A stretch of DNA of 64,000 bases, from contig JAWKTN010000003.1 in NCBI GenBank assembly GCA_041399065.1, forward strand, positions 124,001-188,000, read 5' to 3'. This stretch comes from JAGQPD01 sp020426865 (GTDB lineage Bacteria; Planctomycetota; Planctomycetia; Pirellulales; Pirellulaceae). Of the stretch, positions 20,284 to 28,039 are shown one piece after another (within the stretch, counting starts at the first letter, position 1; every line of letters begins with the position of its first letter). The notes beneath the pieces were generated by a model. It did not search any database. It was not told where the DNA came from and saw nothing but the letters and a program-made list of their open reading frames with translations. Both the position numbers and the translations under genes were made by a program.

Positions 20284-21600
20284 TCATGAATCATGGTAAG
20301 ATCGAGCGACCCACTGTAGGGCATCATCTCGAGTGGCAATCTGGCCAAGCAGTTGCCGGTCGCGAACTTGTTCCAGCAGTGAGCGATAGATGGGCCCCCG
20401 TGGGATATTAAGTTCCTGCAGGTCGTTACCATTGATCAAGGGTGGCGGATTCCAAACCGACTCATCTTGCCCCACGACCTGCCTACAGAATTCCAATCCT
20501 ATGGCATCGAATTGATTGGCTCGCACCATCGCGTCAGCGAGGCCTAGCAGCTCATCTCGGCCTGGTTGGATCATCAGCCGCTGCAGTTCGGGCCACTTCA
20601 CTTCCTTTGCACGTTGAATGACATTGACATGCCTGATTAGCCACGTTGCACCGTCCGACTCGTCGTTGGCCAACTTCCAGTGGTAGCGAACCCACTCGAT
20701 AGTGGAACGAACATGCTCGCTGGCGACAATGGCGCGGGGGTCATCCAGCAACAGCGCCGCCAGGGCTTGAGCAAAACTGGGCTCGACAAGCGATTCCAAG
20801 CGTGCCAGCGTCCGTTGCCAGGCAGGCGGGGATGAGTTTGCAAGTGTGGCGACGGTGGGAAGCAGCACATGCAGAAGACGAGTTTCGTAGAGCAATTCGA
20901 CGGCGCGCGCCCGCTGGGAATCACACAGCATTTTTCGCATCTCGTCTCCGATGCGCTCGCCACTGACAACATTAATTGACTCGGCGTCGTCAGCGATCGC
21001 CGCGGATGTTGCGGCGTCGAGTTCAAATTTCAGGACGGCGGCGAAGCGCACGGCACGCAACATGCGGAGTTTGTCCTCGGCAAAACGCCGCTGCGGTTCA
21101 CCGATCGCTCGAACGACTTTGTTGCGAATATCTTGTTCGCCGCCCACATAGTCGATGACAGCATCGCGCGACGGATCGTAGAAGATCCCGTTGATCGTGA
21201 AATCACGGCGTTGGGCATCGAGCGCTGGGGACGTGAACTGGACAGCATCGGGATGGCGGCCGTCGCTGTAACCGAGGTCCTGCCGAAACGTAGCGACCTC
21301 GACCTGCAAGCCGCGAACGGGACCGTAGACCAGGATCACGCCGAACGCCGCCCCCACGGCTTGGGTGTTTCGCCTGCCAAATACGGAACGGACTTGTTCC
21401 GGCGTGGCATTGGTCGCCACGTCAAAGTCTTTCGGGGGGCGTTGCATCAGCCGGTCTCGGACACAACCCCCGGCCCAATAGGCGACAAACCCGGCCGCTT
21501 GCAGTCGCCACACCACGTCCGTGGCAAATTGTTCCGGCGCACCGGCCGGCCAAGCAGACTGGCCGGGCAAATCAGGATGGGAAGACGGCATTAGATACAT
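20284..21600 (-). CDS. CCA tRNA nucleotidyltransferase / poly(A) polymerase family
   Basis: 438 residues. Class-II nucleotidyltransferase motifs: GGCVRDRLM, KDFDVATNA (catalytic DxD), RRDFTINGIFYD, and EDKLRMLRAVRFA for nucleotide recognition. CCA enzymes repair or add the tRNA 3' CCA; the tRNA-Leu gene in this window does not encode CCA. Poly(A) polymerase shares these motifs and cannot be excluded, but 438 residues fits a CCA enzyme. An in-frame Met at 21591 is an alternative start; neither has a clear ribosome site. Confidence 0.9.
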   Translation of the reverse strand: MYLMPSSHPDLPGQSAWPAGAPEQFATDVVWRLQAAGFVAYWAGGCVRDRLMQRPPKDFDVATNATPEQVRSVFGRRNTQAVGAAFGVILVYGPVRGLQVEVATFRQDLGYSDGRHPDAVQFTSPALDAQRRDFTINGIFYDPSRDAVIDYVGGEQDIRNKVVRAIGEPQRRFAEDKLRMLRAVRFAAVLKFELDAATSAAIADDAESINVVSGERIGDEMRKMLCDSQRARAVELLYETRLLHVLLPTVATLANSSPPAWQRTLARLESLVEPSFAQALAALLLDDPRAIVASEHVRSTIEWVRYHWKLANDESDGATWLIRHVNVIQRAKEVKWPELQRLMIQPGRDELLGLADAMVRANQFDAIGLEFCRQVVGQDESVWNPPPLINGNDLQELNIPRGPIYRSLLEQVRDRQLLGQIATRDDALQWVARSYHDS

Positions 21601-22012
21601 CCACTGAAGAATAGCGCACGGAAGATTAGGGCATCACTTCATTTCGTGAGTCTCAAGTCTATAAAAATTGGGGGCTTATAACGACTAGGAAAACTCCTGG
21701 GAGGCGTTCCTGAGGGACAATCCCGCCCTGCGAGGGGTTCTGGCCGAGAATGTCGGGATTCGGGTGATCTTCGACGGTTCGCCATGCCGAATTGGGCATG
21801 GGAAGCCCTTTTTCACCATTATTTGCCGCATCTTGAATTAACTAGTTGACTTTACAGGGTCAAGAGTGTCAAATAGGAGCGGTCTCGTTGTAAGGATGAA
21901 ACATTCGTTATTCGCTATTCTTTCCTTCTCGAGACTGGGTGAGGAGGCAAAGCGGCGCGGTGCCGCGGACATGTCTCATTTTTTTATCGTTCTTTTTTTG
22001 GGAGGTGTTAGG
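21601..22012. other. Intergenic region between divergent CCA-enzyme and DUF1559 genes
   Basis: 412 bp. The open frame reading into the DUF1559 gene here (from 21866) has no pilin-like features and is taken as leader. No RNA gene or riboswitch was recognised. Confidence 0.4.
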
Positions 22013-23119
22013 ATGTCAGTACGTTCGTTGAAGAGACGAGGTTTCACGCTCGTCGAACTGTTGGTGGTGATTGCGATCATCGCCCTGCTGGTCTTGCTCT
22101 TGCTGCCAGCAATCAATGCTGCTCGCGAAGCAGCACGTCGTAATTCATGCATTAATACGGCACGTCAGTTGGGCTTGGCCTGCTTGAACCTGGAAAGTGC
22201 CACGCGTACGTATCCGTTGGCGAGCGACGCGGAATACAGGATTCTGGCAAGTACGTCGAAGGCGATGCAGCCGATCCTCGGCGGCGGCACCAGCAGCCCA
22301 AAACCTGGCAGCATTGCTGCCGGTACGATGGCGGGCTACAGCTGGATCGTGAAGATTCTTCCCTACATGGAAGAACAAAACATCTACGATACGATCTCGC
22401 AACAAGGCAACAAGTTCCAGGTTGCGGCCTTCGATACCACCATGGTATTGCCAGGCTCGACCAACCATATTTCCAGCCGCATGATCCCTTCGGTTCACTG
22501 TGCCAGCTACGCCGGTGACGAAGATGCTCAGGGTCGTGAATACCAACGCTACAAGTCCTCGGGCACCAACTACGTAGCCATCCCTGGTACTCACATGGAA
22601 AATCAATCCGGCCTCGGCTTGGCGGTCAAAGAAAACGGTGTGATCATCTCGGCTCGAGCTGGCCGCGGTAAAGGCCTTCGCGTTGGTGACATCTCGGACG
22701 GTGGTTCGAAGACAATCATCATCACCGAAACCAAAGAAGAGAAGTATAACGCCTGGATGGACGGTCAAGCCGCTTGGGTACAAGTCATGCCCTCGAACTC
22801 GGCGATCGTTCCGATCCGGTCACCCAAAGATGGCTTCCTCTCCATGCCCACGACCGTTACGCACATGCTGAACGTTGGTCGTGACCCAGCGAAAGTTAAA
22901 CAGGGGATCACGCAGGTTCCTTACATGACCGCCGCTACCTACCGCTCGGCGGAAGATCGTGACTGGGGCCCCAGTAGCGATCACGCGGGTGGTGTTGTAA
23001 TCATGACCTTCGGTGATGTGCATACCAAGGCCGTCGCGGACCAAGTCGATTCGACCGTCCTCTATCGCCTCTGCACACGCAATGGCCGTGAACCTGCAAA
23101 TGAAGATGACATCAACTAA
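22013..23119 (+). CDS. DUF1559 protein with type-II prepilin leader
   Basis: 368 residues. The N-terminus KRRGFTLVELLVVIAIIALL is a textbook prepilin site (cleavage after Gly, Glu5 of the mature helix), followed by the SBP-bac-10/DUF1559 body with CASYAGDED and the terminal GGVVIMTFGDVHTKAV. This family is expanded in planctomycetes as pseudopilin-like surface or secretion proteins. The ATG at 22013 follows GGGAGG. Processing could use a GspO-like peptidase elsewhere. A strong terminator follows. Confidence 0.95.
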   Translation: MSVRSLKRRGFTLVELLVVIAIIALLVLLLLPAINAAREAARRNSCINTARQLGLACLNLESATRTYPLASDAEYRILASTSKAMQPILGGGTSSPKPGSIAAGTMAGYSWIVKILPYMEEQNIYDTISQQGNKFQVAAFDTTMVLPGSTNHISSRMIPSVHCASYAGDEDAQGREYQRYKSSGTNYVAIPGTHMENQSGLGLAVKENGVIISARAGRGKGLRVGDISDGGSKTIIITETKEEKYNAWMDGQAAWVQVMPSNSAIVPIRSPKDGFLSMPTTVTHMLNVGRDPAKVKQGITQVPYMTAATYRSAEDRDWGPSSDHAGGVVIMTFGDVHTKAVADQVDSTVLYRLCTRNGREPANEDDIN

Positions 23120-23222
23120 CTTGTTGGCGCCGAGCAGTTGTTCCCAACTGTTCCCCGTCTGTGGCAACGGCCACAAACGATTAAGTTAGCTTGATGAACC
23201 TTAATGGTTAGAATAACATTGA

Positions 23223-23257
23223 CAATCGCCCAAGGCCCCCTTGGGCGATTGTTTTTT
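23223..23257 (+). terminator. Rho-independent terminator after the DUF1559 gene
   Basis: Perfect 13-bp stem CAATCGCCCAAGG (23223-23235) / CCTTGGGCGATTG (23239-23251), 3-base loop, then six T. Confidence 0.92.
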
Positions 23258-23361
23258 ATAGTTTGACTCTTCGTGCCCCCTGCGGCTACGTGAGATAGTC
23301 TGCCCGCCAACCAACCACGTTTCCTTGCCACCGCAAAAGATCACCAGGAGCCCACACGCCA

Positions 23362-23712
23362 ATGAGTTCGACTGGATCGTCCACCAAACCGCTTGAGATA
23401 TCCGTGAAGGCAACGCACCAGATGCTGGTGGAAGGCGCCGAGTTCTGTTTTGTTGATTGCCGCACGCCAGGCGAGTCCGCCACAGCGTCGATTGCCAGTG
23501 CAACGCTCATCCCCATGGAGACGTTAGCCGACCGATTAGGTGACTTACCTGAGGACAAAGGGCACCATATCGTCGTTCATTGCCACCACGGTGGGCGGAG
23601 CCTCCGAGTCACGCACTGGCTAAGACAGCAAGGTTACCTCAATTGTCAAAGCATGGCCGGCGGCATCGACGCTTGGTCCGATCAGATAGATCCTACGGTT
23701 CCGAAATACTGA
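23362..23712 (+). CDS. Single-domain rhodanese-like sulfurtransferase
   Basis: 116 residues. Contains FCFVDCRTPGE (start of the rhodanese fold) and the active-site loop HCHHGGRS with catalytic Cys74, ending with GGIDAW. Such proteins carry persulfide sulfur, for example from thiosulfate to an acceptor. No signal peptide, so cytosolic. No sulfur-metabolism neighbour, so the physiological donor is unknown. Confidence 0.93.
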   Translation: MSSTGSSTKPLEISVKATHQMLVEGAEFCFVDCRTPGESATASIASATLIPMETLADRLGDLPEDKGHHIVVHCHHGGRSLRVTHWLRQQGYLNCQSMAGGIDAWSDQIDPTVPKY

Positions 23713-23772
23713 CCATGATGTACCCCTCTTGCTGTTATCCGTTGGCGTGACCTATAACTAGGAAATCAATTG

Positions 23773-23788
23773 ACACGGCATGCCGTGT
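23773..23788. repeat. 16-bp perfect palindrome 2 bp upstream of tRNA-Leu
   Basis: ACACGGCATGCCGTGT is perfectly self-complementary and ends 2 bp before the tRNA. It could be an operator or a processing hairpin. Confidence 0.7.
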
Positions 23789-23790
23789 TT

Positions 23791-23875
23791 GGGCTTGTGG
23801 CGGAATTGGCAGACGCGCTAGACTCAGGATCTAGTCCGGGTTAACCGGGTGGAGGTTCGAATCCTCTCAGGCCCA
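23791..23875 (+). tRNA. tRNA-Leu(CAG)
   Basis: 85 nt class-II tRNA. Acceptor GGGCTTG pairs with CAGGCCC; anticodon stem CTAGA/TCTAG encloses loop CTCAGGA with anticodon CAG at 23825-23827; a variable arm (CCGGGTTAACCGGG region) and T-loop GTTCGAATC follow; discriminator A, CCA not encoded. It borders the accessory island to its right. Confidence 0.97.
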
Positions 23876-23958
23876 CTCAACGGCTTCATGCCCAACGTCG
23901 CGCCCGATCGGCGTCAAGATTCGGTGACGCTTGATCTCTCCGCGTCACCGGCCACTAC

Positions 23959-23988
23959 GCTCCTTGAGGCCCAGCTCCTTGAGGCCCA
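23959..23988. repeat. 15-bp tandem duplication
   Basis: Two exact head-to-tail copies of GCTCCTTGAGGCCCA. Confidence 0.85.
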
Positions 23989-24010
23989 TCTGTAACGCTC
24001 CGGTGTCACA

Positions 24011-24165
24011 CTTGGCCCCCTCGCCGGCTTGCCCGGCAGGAGCCACAGTTTGGTTGGCTAGCGGTTCCGCGACTTCACCACCCCGGCCGAGGCGGGTGTG
24101 ACAACGATTGGCACCATAGCTTTCAAACTGTGGCTCCTGCCGGGCAAGCCGGCGAGGGGGCCAAG
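24011..24165. repeat. 42-bp perfect inverted repeat with 71-bp spacer
   Basis: The left arm (24011-24052, starting CTTGGCCCCCTCGCC) is the exact reverse complement of the right arm (24124-24165, starting CAAACTGTGGCTCC). No transposase lies between or near, so a MITE-like or hairpin-RNA element is possible. Confidence 0.95.
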
Positions 24166-24239
24166 GAACGACACAATGTTAGTCTCGTTTTGCCATTCGC
24201 GTCAGTATTCACTAACTCGCTGCACTTGCCAGAGCCGAA

Positions 24240-24450
24240 CTGCCGCATGTATGTCGTCCCTCCGGGCCTGGCGTGCGGGGGAGCACGCCACCGGCAGAGG
24301 TTGTTGCGGCCCCCACGGCCGAAGGCCTGGAAGGCCTTTGCATCGATAGAACGAACGCCACCTCGAGCTCGCCGTCCCAGGGCCGAAGGCCCGACACAGT
24401 TGTGTTACGGTCCAGCGCCGGGATCGCAGTCATACTCAGAATCCCGGTAC
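24240..24450. repeat. Interspersed palindromic element, diverged copy
   Basis: Shares segments in the same order with 28040-28320: a CACCGGCA(G/A)AGG(T/C)TGTTGCGGCC block, then CCTGGAAGG(C/T)CTT, then GGGCCGAAGGCCCGA. Translations in this segment are not credible proteins. Confidence 0.65.
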
Positions 24451-24641
24451 TCGTACGCACCCGTCGTCGATCGACAAGGGGTCAACATTCGTTCCATTGC
24501 CGCCGCGATCATCGAGTACGAGTAGGAGTACCGCTGTGCTGAGTACGAGCACGGCGAAGTGCCACCCGGGTCTTTGACGCCAGCGCGTCGTGCCTTGCGG
24601 CGTCGCCGCGATACGGCTGGGACAGCCGTGGAACTTTGGCA

Positions 24642-24725
24642 GAACGAATTGGTTCAGTGGGCGGCGAGAAGTAGCTGAGCGGTCAGGGTCGACGTTGCTC
24701 GCCGCTCCACTGCATCCGCTAGTTC
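24642..24725 (-). repeat. attC-like recombination site 1
   Basis: 84-bp imperfect palindrome bounded by GAAC (24642) and GTTC (24725). Inner arms CAGTGGGCGGCGAG and CTCGCCGCTCCACTG pair with a one-base bulge, the asymmetry expected of folded attC sites; the centre is variable. Strand is set by cassette genes reading toward their sites. Confidence 0.75.
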
Positions 24726-24813
24726 GTCTCGATCGGCGTGCAAGTGATGTTGCCGACATTGGATGTGGTTGTACAATCTAATGTCGTGGGTTTGAATCTT
24801 TAGGAGTTCTGAC

Positions 24814-25065
24814 ATGATTTCCAATGAGAGCCGAGCAATAGCGGAAGAGGCGAAAAAACTCTATGAGTCTGGTCTTAGGGATGCCCTGGAACGCAACAGT
24901 TTTGGAAAATACGTGTCGATCGAGCCGCAATCCGGTGATCATTTTGTCGGTGAGACTTTTGACGATGCAGTTAATGCTGCCATCGACAAATATCCCTCGC
25001 GATTGACCCACACAATCCGTGTCGGTCACCGGGCAGCATTTCATCTGGGAGTCCTGGAACAGTGA
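24814..25065 (+). CDS. Small protein (DUF5678-like), first gene of a two-gene cassette
   Basis: 83 residues. An N-terminal helix (EEAKKLYESGLRDALE) is followed by GKYVSIEPQSGDHFVGETFDDAV, resembling the short beta-hairpin-helix of DUF5678-type proteins; family call is from memory. Its stop overlaps the next start (GTGA, 25062-25065), so the two are translationally coupled. Location in an attC-bounded cassette suggests an antitoxin- or substrate-like partner for the protease-like protein. Oriented opposite to the other cassette genes. Confidence 0.65.
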   Translation: MISNESRAIAEEAKKLYESGLRDALERNSFGKYVSIEPQSGDHFVGETFDDAVNAAIDKYPSRLTHTIRVGHRAAFHLGVLEQ

Positions 25066-25424
25066 TTGGATTTGTAGATGAAGAACTAAGGGCACTTCTT
25101 CAAGTTCAAGTGTCCGCCGAGAAGGGCGGCGAAAAGACACCTTTGGACGTCTGGGTTGACACGGCATTCAACGGTGGGCTGGTAATTCCGAGAGACAGAA
25201 TTGCGGTCCTGGGATTGTCGAAATCGTCGTCCACGGAGGCCATTCTCGCCGACGGCCAGCTGGTGGAACTGGAAACATTCGCGTGCTATCTCGACTGGTT
25301 TGGAACAGAATATCGCACACAAGTGATCGCTAATGACGGACAGTTCCCGTTGTTGGGGACAATGTTGCTCGCCAAACGCCGATTGTTGGTGGACTACTCG
25401 AAACGGGCGTTGTCTCTGGAGTAG
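25062..25424 (+). CDS. Retropepsin-like (clan AA) aspartic protease
   Basis: 120 residues, the size of a retropepsin monomer that would dimerise. The motif VDTAFNGGLVIPRD carries the single catalytic Asp (DTA in place of DTG). A second hydrophobic-Gly motif (FPLLGTMLLAKRRLLVDY) fits the fold end. GTG start coupled to the preceding gene. It stops 10 bp before attC-like site 2. Bacterial homologues of this type are uncharacterised; a toxin or regulated-proteolysis role is inference. Confidence 0.75.
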   Translation: MIGFVDEELRALLQVQVSAEKGGEKTPLDVWVDTAFNGGLVIPRDRIAVLGLSKSSSTEAILADGQLVELETFACYLDWFGTEYRTQVIANDGQFPLLGTMLLAKRRLLVDYSKRALSLE

Positions 25425-25433
25425 TCGCGCGAC

Positions 25434-25516
25434 GAACGGTTGGATTCACCGAGCCGACGGAGTAGAGCCACCATCAAGCTGCGGCTGTTCGTCGGCTTCG
25501 GTGCAATCCTTGGTTC
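25434..25516 (-). repeat. attC-like recombination site 2
   Basis: 83-bp GAAC...GTTC palindrome; arms GGATTCACCGAGCCGACG and CGTCGGCTTCGGTGCAATCC pair with bulges. The C-terminus of the PIN-partner gene is encoded within it, as is common for cassette genes. Confidence 0.75.
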
Positions 25517-25676
25517 GTCCATACGGTCCCTGATCTGCCAAGTTGATCGTACGCGCACGTAGGGACTTTTGTATTGACGCGTAATACTCACGCAGTCGTT
25601 TCGGATCATGTCCGACTTCGGCGGAGATCTCGTGCCGTACCCTTCGTACTTCTTCGAGTATGGGCGGAGTTGTCAT
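25446..25676 (-). CDS. Small partner protein of the PIN-domain toxin (putative antitoxin)
   Basis: 76 residues. The conserved-looking core EVRRVRHEISAEVGHDPKRL then EYYASIQKSL is mainly helical and charged; about the last 25 residues are encoded by the attC-like site and are probably not conserved. It starts 4 bp after the PIN gene stop with GGGGGAG upstream, so the pair is one operon in toxin-first order. No DNA-binding motif recognised. Confidence 0.65.
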   Translation of the reverse strand: MTTPPILEEVRRVRHEISAEVGHDPKRLREYYASIQKSLRARTINLADQGPYGRTKDCTEADEQPQLDGGSTPSAR

Positions 25677-25680
25677 GTTC

Positions 25681-26151
25681 TTACGCTCCCCCGAGCAATT
25701 CCATTGGAGTAACTAGTTCTGGAGTGAACAATCCAAGTATACCATTGATCCGGCGAATTTGCCCAAACTTGTTCGCATTGGCTAAGTGCTCGCAGATCCA
25801 AGTTACGAGGAAGTCACAACGATGGTAGGACGCTAATGCCAAATGCAACGCGTCCCCGAAGGGATCGGCCGGCATTAGTTTGTTTGCTAAGTAGGCCTCC
25901 ACGATTTCAAAGACGGGATCGTTCAATTCCAACATCTCAATCGAGTTCAACATTTCCAAGCAATCGTCGCGGCCGGGAAAGTCGCCGCGGCGAAGTTCGT
26001 CCAATACGGCGGCGCTGGAGACGATACGATCGGAAGTGATTGCAACGTCGTACCATCTTCGCGTCCAGTCTCGGCGTGCCACCATCTCGGGCTCGGCGCG
26101 TACCTCGTGGTAGAAACTCGGAATCGTCGTCTCAATGTAGTAGATTGCCAT
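25681..26151 (-). CDS. PIN-domain protein, VapC-like toxin
   Basis: 156 residues. N-terminal YYIETTIPSFY is the variant PIN opening (Glu where Asp is usual), AAVLDELRRGDFPG supplies a helix-2 Glu, PADPFGDALHLALA the acidic centre, and FLVTWICEHLAN the last strand. PIN toxins are Mg2+-dependent RNases that cut tRNA or rRNA. Paired with the small downstream gene and flanked by attC-like sites 2 and 3. Confidence 0.82.
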   Translation of the reverse strand: MAIYYIETTIPSFYHEVRAEPEMVARRDWTRRWYDVAITSDRIVSSAAVLDELRRGDFPGRDDCLEMLNSIEMLELNDPVFEIVEAYLANKLMPADPFGDALHLALASYHRCDFLVTWICEHLANANKFGQIRRINGILGLFTPELVTPMELLGGA

Positions 26152-26163
26152 CCATTACTCTTA

Positions 26164-26251
26164 GAACAAACGGTTGCGATAACGGGGGGCGAGCGGAAGG
26201 CCTCGACTTCAAGACCGACTACGCCGAGCCCTCCCGTTCATCCCATGGTTC
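26164..26251 (-). repeat. attC-like recombination site 3
   Basis: 88-bp GAAC...GTTC element, the weakest of the six: arms share AACGGG(G/A)GGGC but with larger bulges. The stop region of the zeta-partner gene lies inside it. Confidence 0.6.
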
Positions 26252-26458
26252 TGTCGCGCGTTGTCTATCGGGAAAGGGGTCTGTAGTGGAGAGTTCACCG
26301 GTCGGTGTTTCGTAATACAGTCGGCCGTTAATCGAGTACACATTCGGGACACCCAACCGCCTATTCGCTTCTTGCGACTTCGCAACACCGCGTTTTCCAA
26401 TGCGCACGATTTCGTCGATCGCGGCATAGGTTTCAGCAGATAACTGAGATCGGATCAT
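26219..26458 (-). CDS. Small partner of the zeta-like toxin (putative antitoxin)
   Basis: 79 residues. Contains LSAETYAAIDEIVRIGKRGV, then EANRRLGVPNVYSINGRLYYETP; the last dozen residues are encoded by attC-like site 3. Its ATG overlaps the zeta stop (ATGA, 26455-26458), so translation is coupled. Not similar by eye to classical epsilon antitoxin. Confidence 0.65.
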   Translation of the reverse strand: MIRSQLSAETYAAIDEIVRIGKRGVAKSQEANRRLGVPNVYSINGRLYYETPTGELSTTDPFPDRQRATEPWDEREGSA

Positions 26459-27036
26459 GGCAAATCGCCAACTAGTGCTAAGAAGGCTGCAAACAGGTCG
26501 GAGTCACGGACGGCGGTTTGATCGCCTGCTCCGACAGCAATGTCTTCTAGGGTCATCGCTCCATTGTAGAGTAAAACCCAACTATCGGCCAGTTCACGAT
26601 AGGTCGACCAAAAGTTGCGAATGGACCTTGTAAATCGACGTCGGATGTCGGACTCAGGCACGTCGTGGCCACCCGCTCGGACACGTTCGGCGACACGAGC
26701 CACACAAACACCGGCTGATTCGACAAACAGGAAAGCAATACTGACCGTGTAACCGGTGTCGCGAGCCGAAGCGAGAAAGTTCCGCATGGTCAGTCCAGAA
26801 AGCGTGGACTCGCAAACGAATGATAGCTTCTGTGATATGTTCGCTTCGATTGCGCGAATGAACTGACGTGCTGCGGCGATCTCGGCGGCAGCAGGATTCA
26901 GTGGATTCAGTGTCGCTGCAATGGCATCCGCACTGACGTATGGTAAGGCCAGTTCATCGGCGTATTCGATCGCAAGAGTTGTCTTGCCCGATCCGTTTGG
27001 GCCACCGACGATGAGGAGCTGAGGTCGTTCTTCCAA
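26455..27036 (-). CDS. Zeta-toxin family P-loop kinase
   Basis: 193 residues. Walker A GGPNGSGKTT near the N-terminus (about 11-20), Asp in YVSADAIAATLNP, and FVCESTLSG as in zeta/PezT-like kinases; Arg-rich RVAERVRAGGHDVPESDIRRR fits the lid. Family knowledge: zeta toxins phosphorylate UDP-GlcNAc and block wall synthesis, but many chromosomal members are untested. Followed by the small coupled partner. Confidence 0.85.
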   Translation of the reverse strand: MEERPQLLIVGGPNGSGKTTLAIEYADELALPYVSADAIAATLNPLNPAAAEIAAARQFIRAIEANISQKLSFVCESTLSGLTMRNFLASARDTGYTVSIAFLFVESAGVCVARVAERVRAGGHDVPESDIRRRFTRSIRNFWSTYRELADSWVLLYNGAMTLEDIAVGAGDQTAVRDSDLFAAFLALVGDLP

Positions 27037-27075
27037 TCAATACTCCTTCGCTCGATCTGAGTCAGTGAAGCGACA

Positions 27076-27159
27076 GAACGCTACGGTTCAGTGGGCGGCG
27101 TGAGTTGACTTTCCATCCGAACACGCCCGGTTACGCCGCTCCACTCAAACCGTTGGTTC
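27076..27159 (-). repeat. attC-like recombination site 4
   Basis: 84-bp GAAC...GTTC element; arms ACGGTTCAGTGGGCGGCG and CGCCGCTCCACTCAAACCGT pair with a two-step bulge. The inner arm is nearly identical to site 1. Confidence 0.8.
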
Positions 27160-27185
27160 GGCGACTGCGATCGGACATCCTCCAT

Positions 27186-27470
27186 TCACGCGATTTCCAG
27201 CTCACTGCCCAGATCTTCGATGTTTTTACCCATGGCCTCGGCATATAGCACGTCTGGACAAAAATCGACTCCATTCGGCCAGACTATCGTGCCAGCTTCG
27301 TGGTCGACCCGAACTTGGGCAAAAACGTTGAGGTCTTGGAGAGCCGTAAAGACGCCCCCGCGTCCAGCTATCCGGCTGCGGAAGTCGAGATTCGCGACAG
27401 TGCCATCAGTAAAACTGATTTGAAGTTCGTAATCGCTGATGTGGCGTACGCCGGTCACTCGCGGAAACAT
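27186..27470 (-). CDS. DUF2442 domain protein
   Basis: 94 residues. YELQISFTDGTVANLDF and VRVDHEAGTIVWPNGVDFCPDVLY are the DUF2442 hallmarks. It follows the DUF4160 gene with an 11-bp gap. This pair is widespread and has been suspected of forming a toxin-antitoxin-like module; activity unknown. Confidence 0.85.
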   Translation of the reverse strand: MFPRVTGVRHISDYELQISFTDGTVANLDFRSRIAGRGGVFTALQDLNVFAQVRVDHEAGTIVWPNGVDFCPDVLYAEAMGKNIEDLGSELEIA

Positions 27471-27481
27471 TCAATACACTC

Positions 27482-27742
27482 CTAGTCCAAGGGGTCAATT
27501 CTCTGAGGTGCTTCGTCATTATGGAGCCGCACCCAGTTGTCAAGCAACTCCTGTTGATGAATCGCCGCCCACTCCAACACCATGCCAATGGCGCGCCGCG
27601 GAAACCGTCCACGGAGAATCGTCAGCGGATCGATGCCAATTTCGGTCTCTGCACCCTCGTAGATTGCATGAAAATGGGGAGGGTTGTGATCATCAAAATA
27701 CATCCGAATCGAAATTCCAAAGAACCGACTCACTTCCGGCAT
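27482..27742 (-). CDS. DUF4160 domain protein
   Basis: 86 residues. Typical core: FFGISIRMYFDDHNPPHFHA then LRGRFPRRAIGMVLEWAAIH. The ATG at 27742 has GAGG 7 bases upstream, preferred over the TTG at 27748. First gene of the DUF4160-DUF2442 pair between attC-like sites 4 and 5. Confidence 0.87.
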   Translation of the reverse strand: MPEVSRFFGISIRMYFDDHNPPHFHAIYEGAETEIGIDPLTILRGRFPRRAIGMVLEWAAIHQQELLDNWVRLHNDEAPQRIDPLD

Positions 27743-27785
27743 GTCCAAGCCTCAATTCCCGAACTCCGCGGTTCATTGTTTTGCC

Positions 27786-27870
27786 GAACGCCTAGCATCA
27801 CGCGGTTGCGGCCAAGTGACTTCGCTATCAGTACACGCGCGAGCCGCAACTCGCGTGAACTTCATCGTTC
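27786..27870 (-). repeat. attC-like recombination site 5
   Basis: 85-bp GAAC...GTTC element; arms CACGCGGTTGCGGC and GCCGCAACTCGCGTG pair with a one-base bulge. Confidence 0.75.
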
Positions 27871-28039
27871 TGGCGGCCATGTTTGGTGATCCGAGCGGGG
27901 GTAGTTATTTGTTCGCTCGGCCACTGACAATAATCTACCCGTAGACAACCCATGCCGTCAACTCTCGTGCGCAGCGAAGCGGTGCTCGTGTTCGTAATCG
28001 ATCTACACTACGGCAGCCTTGGTTTGTTGAGTTTTCGCC

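Larger units (their letters stand above)
23876..24641. other. Gene-free, repeat-rich left part of the accessory island
   Basis: No credible gene. It holds a 15-bp direct repeat, a 42-bp perfect inverted repeat and a degenerate copy of the palindromic element also found at 28.04-28.32 kb. The open frames here translate these repeats. Confidence 0.6.

Noticed and set aside
24130..24525. 131-codon open frame after tRNA-Leu
   Set aside because: It translates the inverted repeat and palindromic element; composition is unlike protein.
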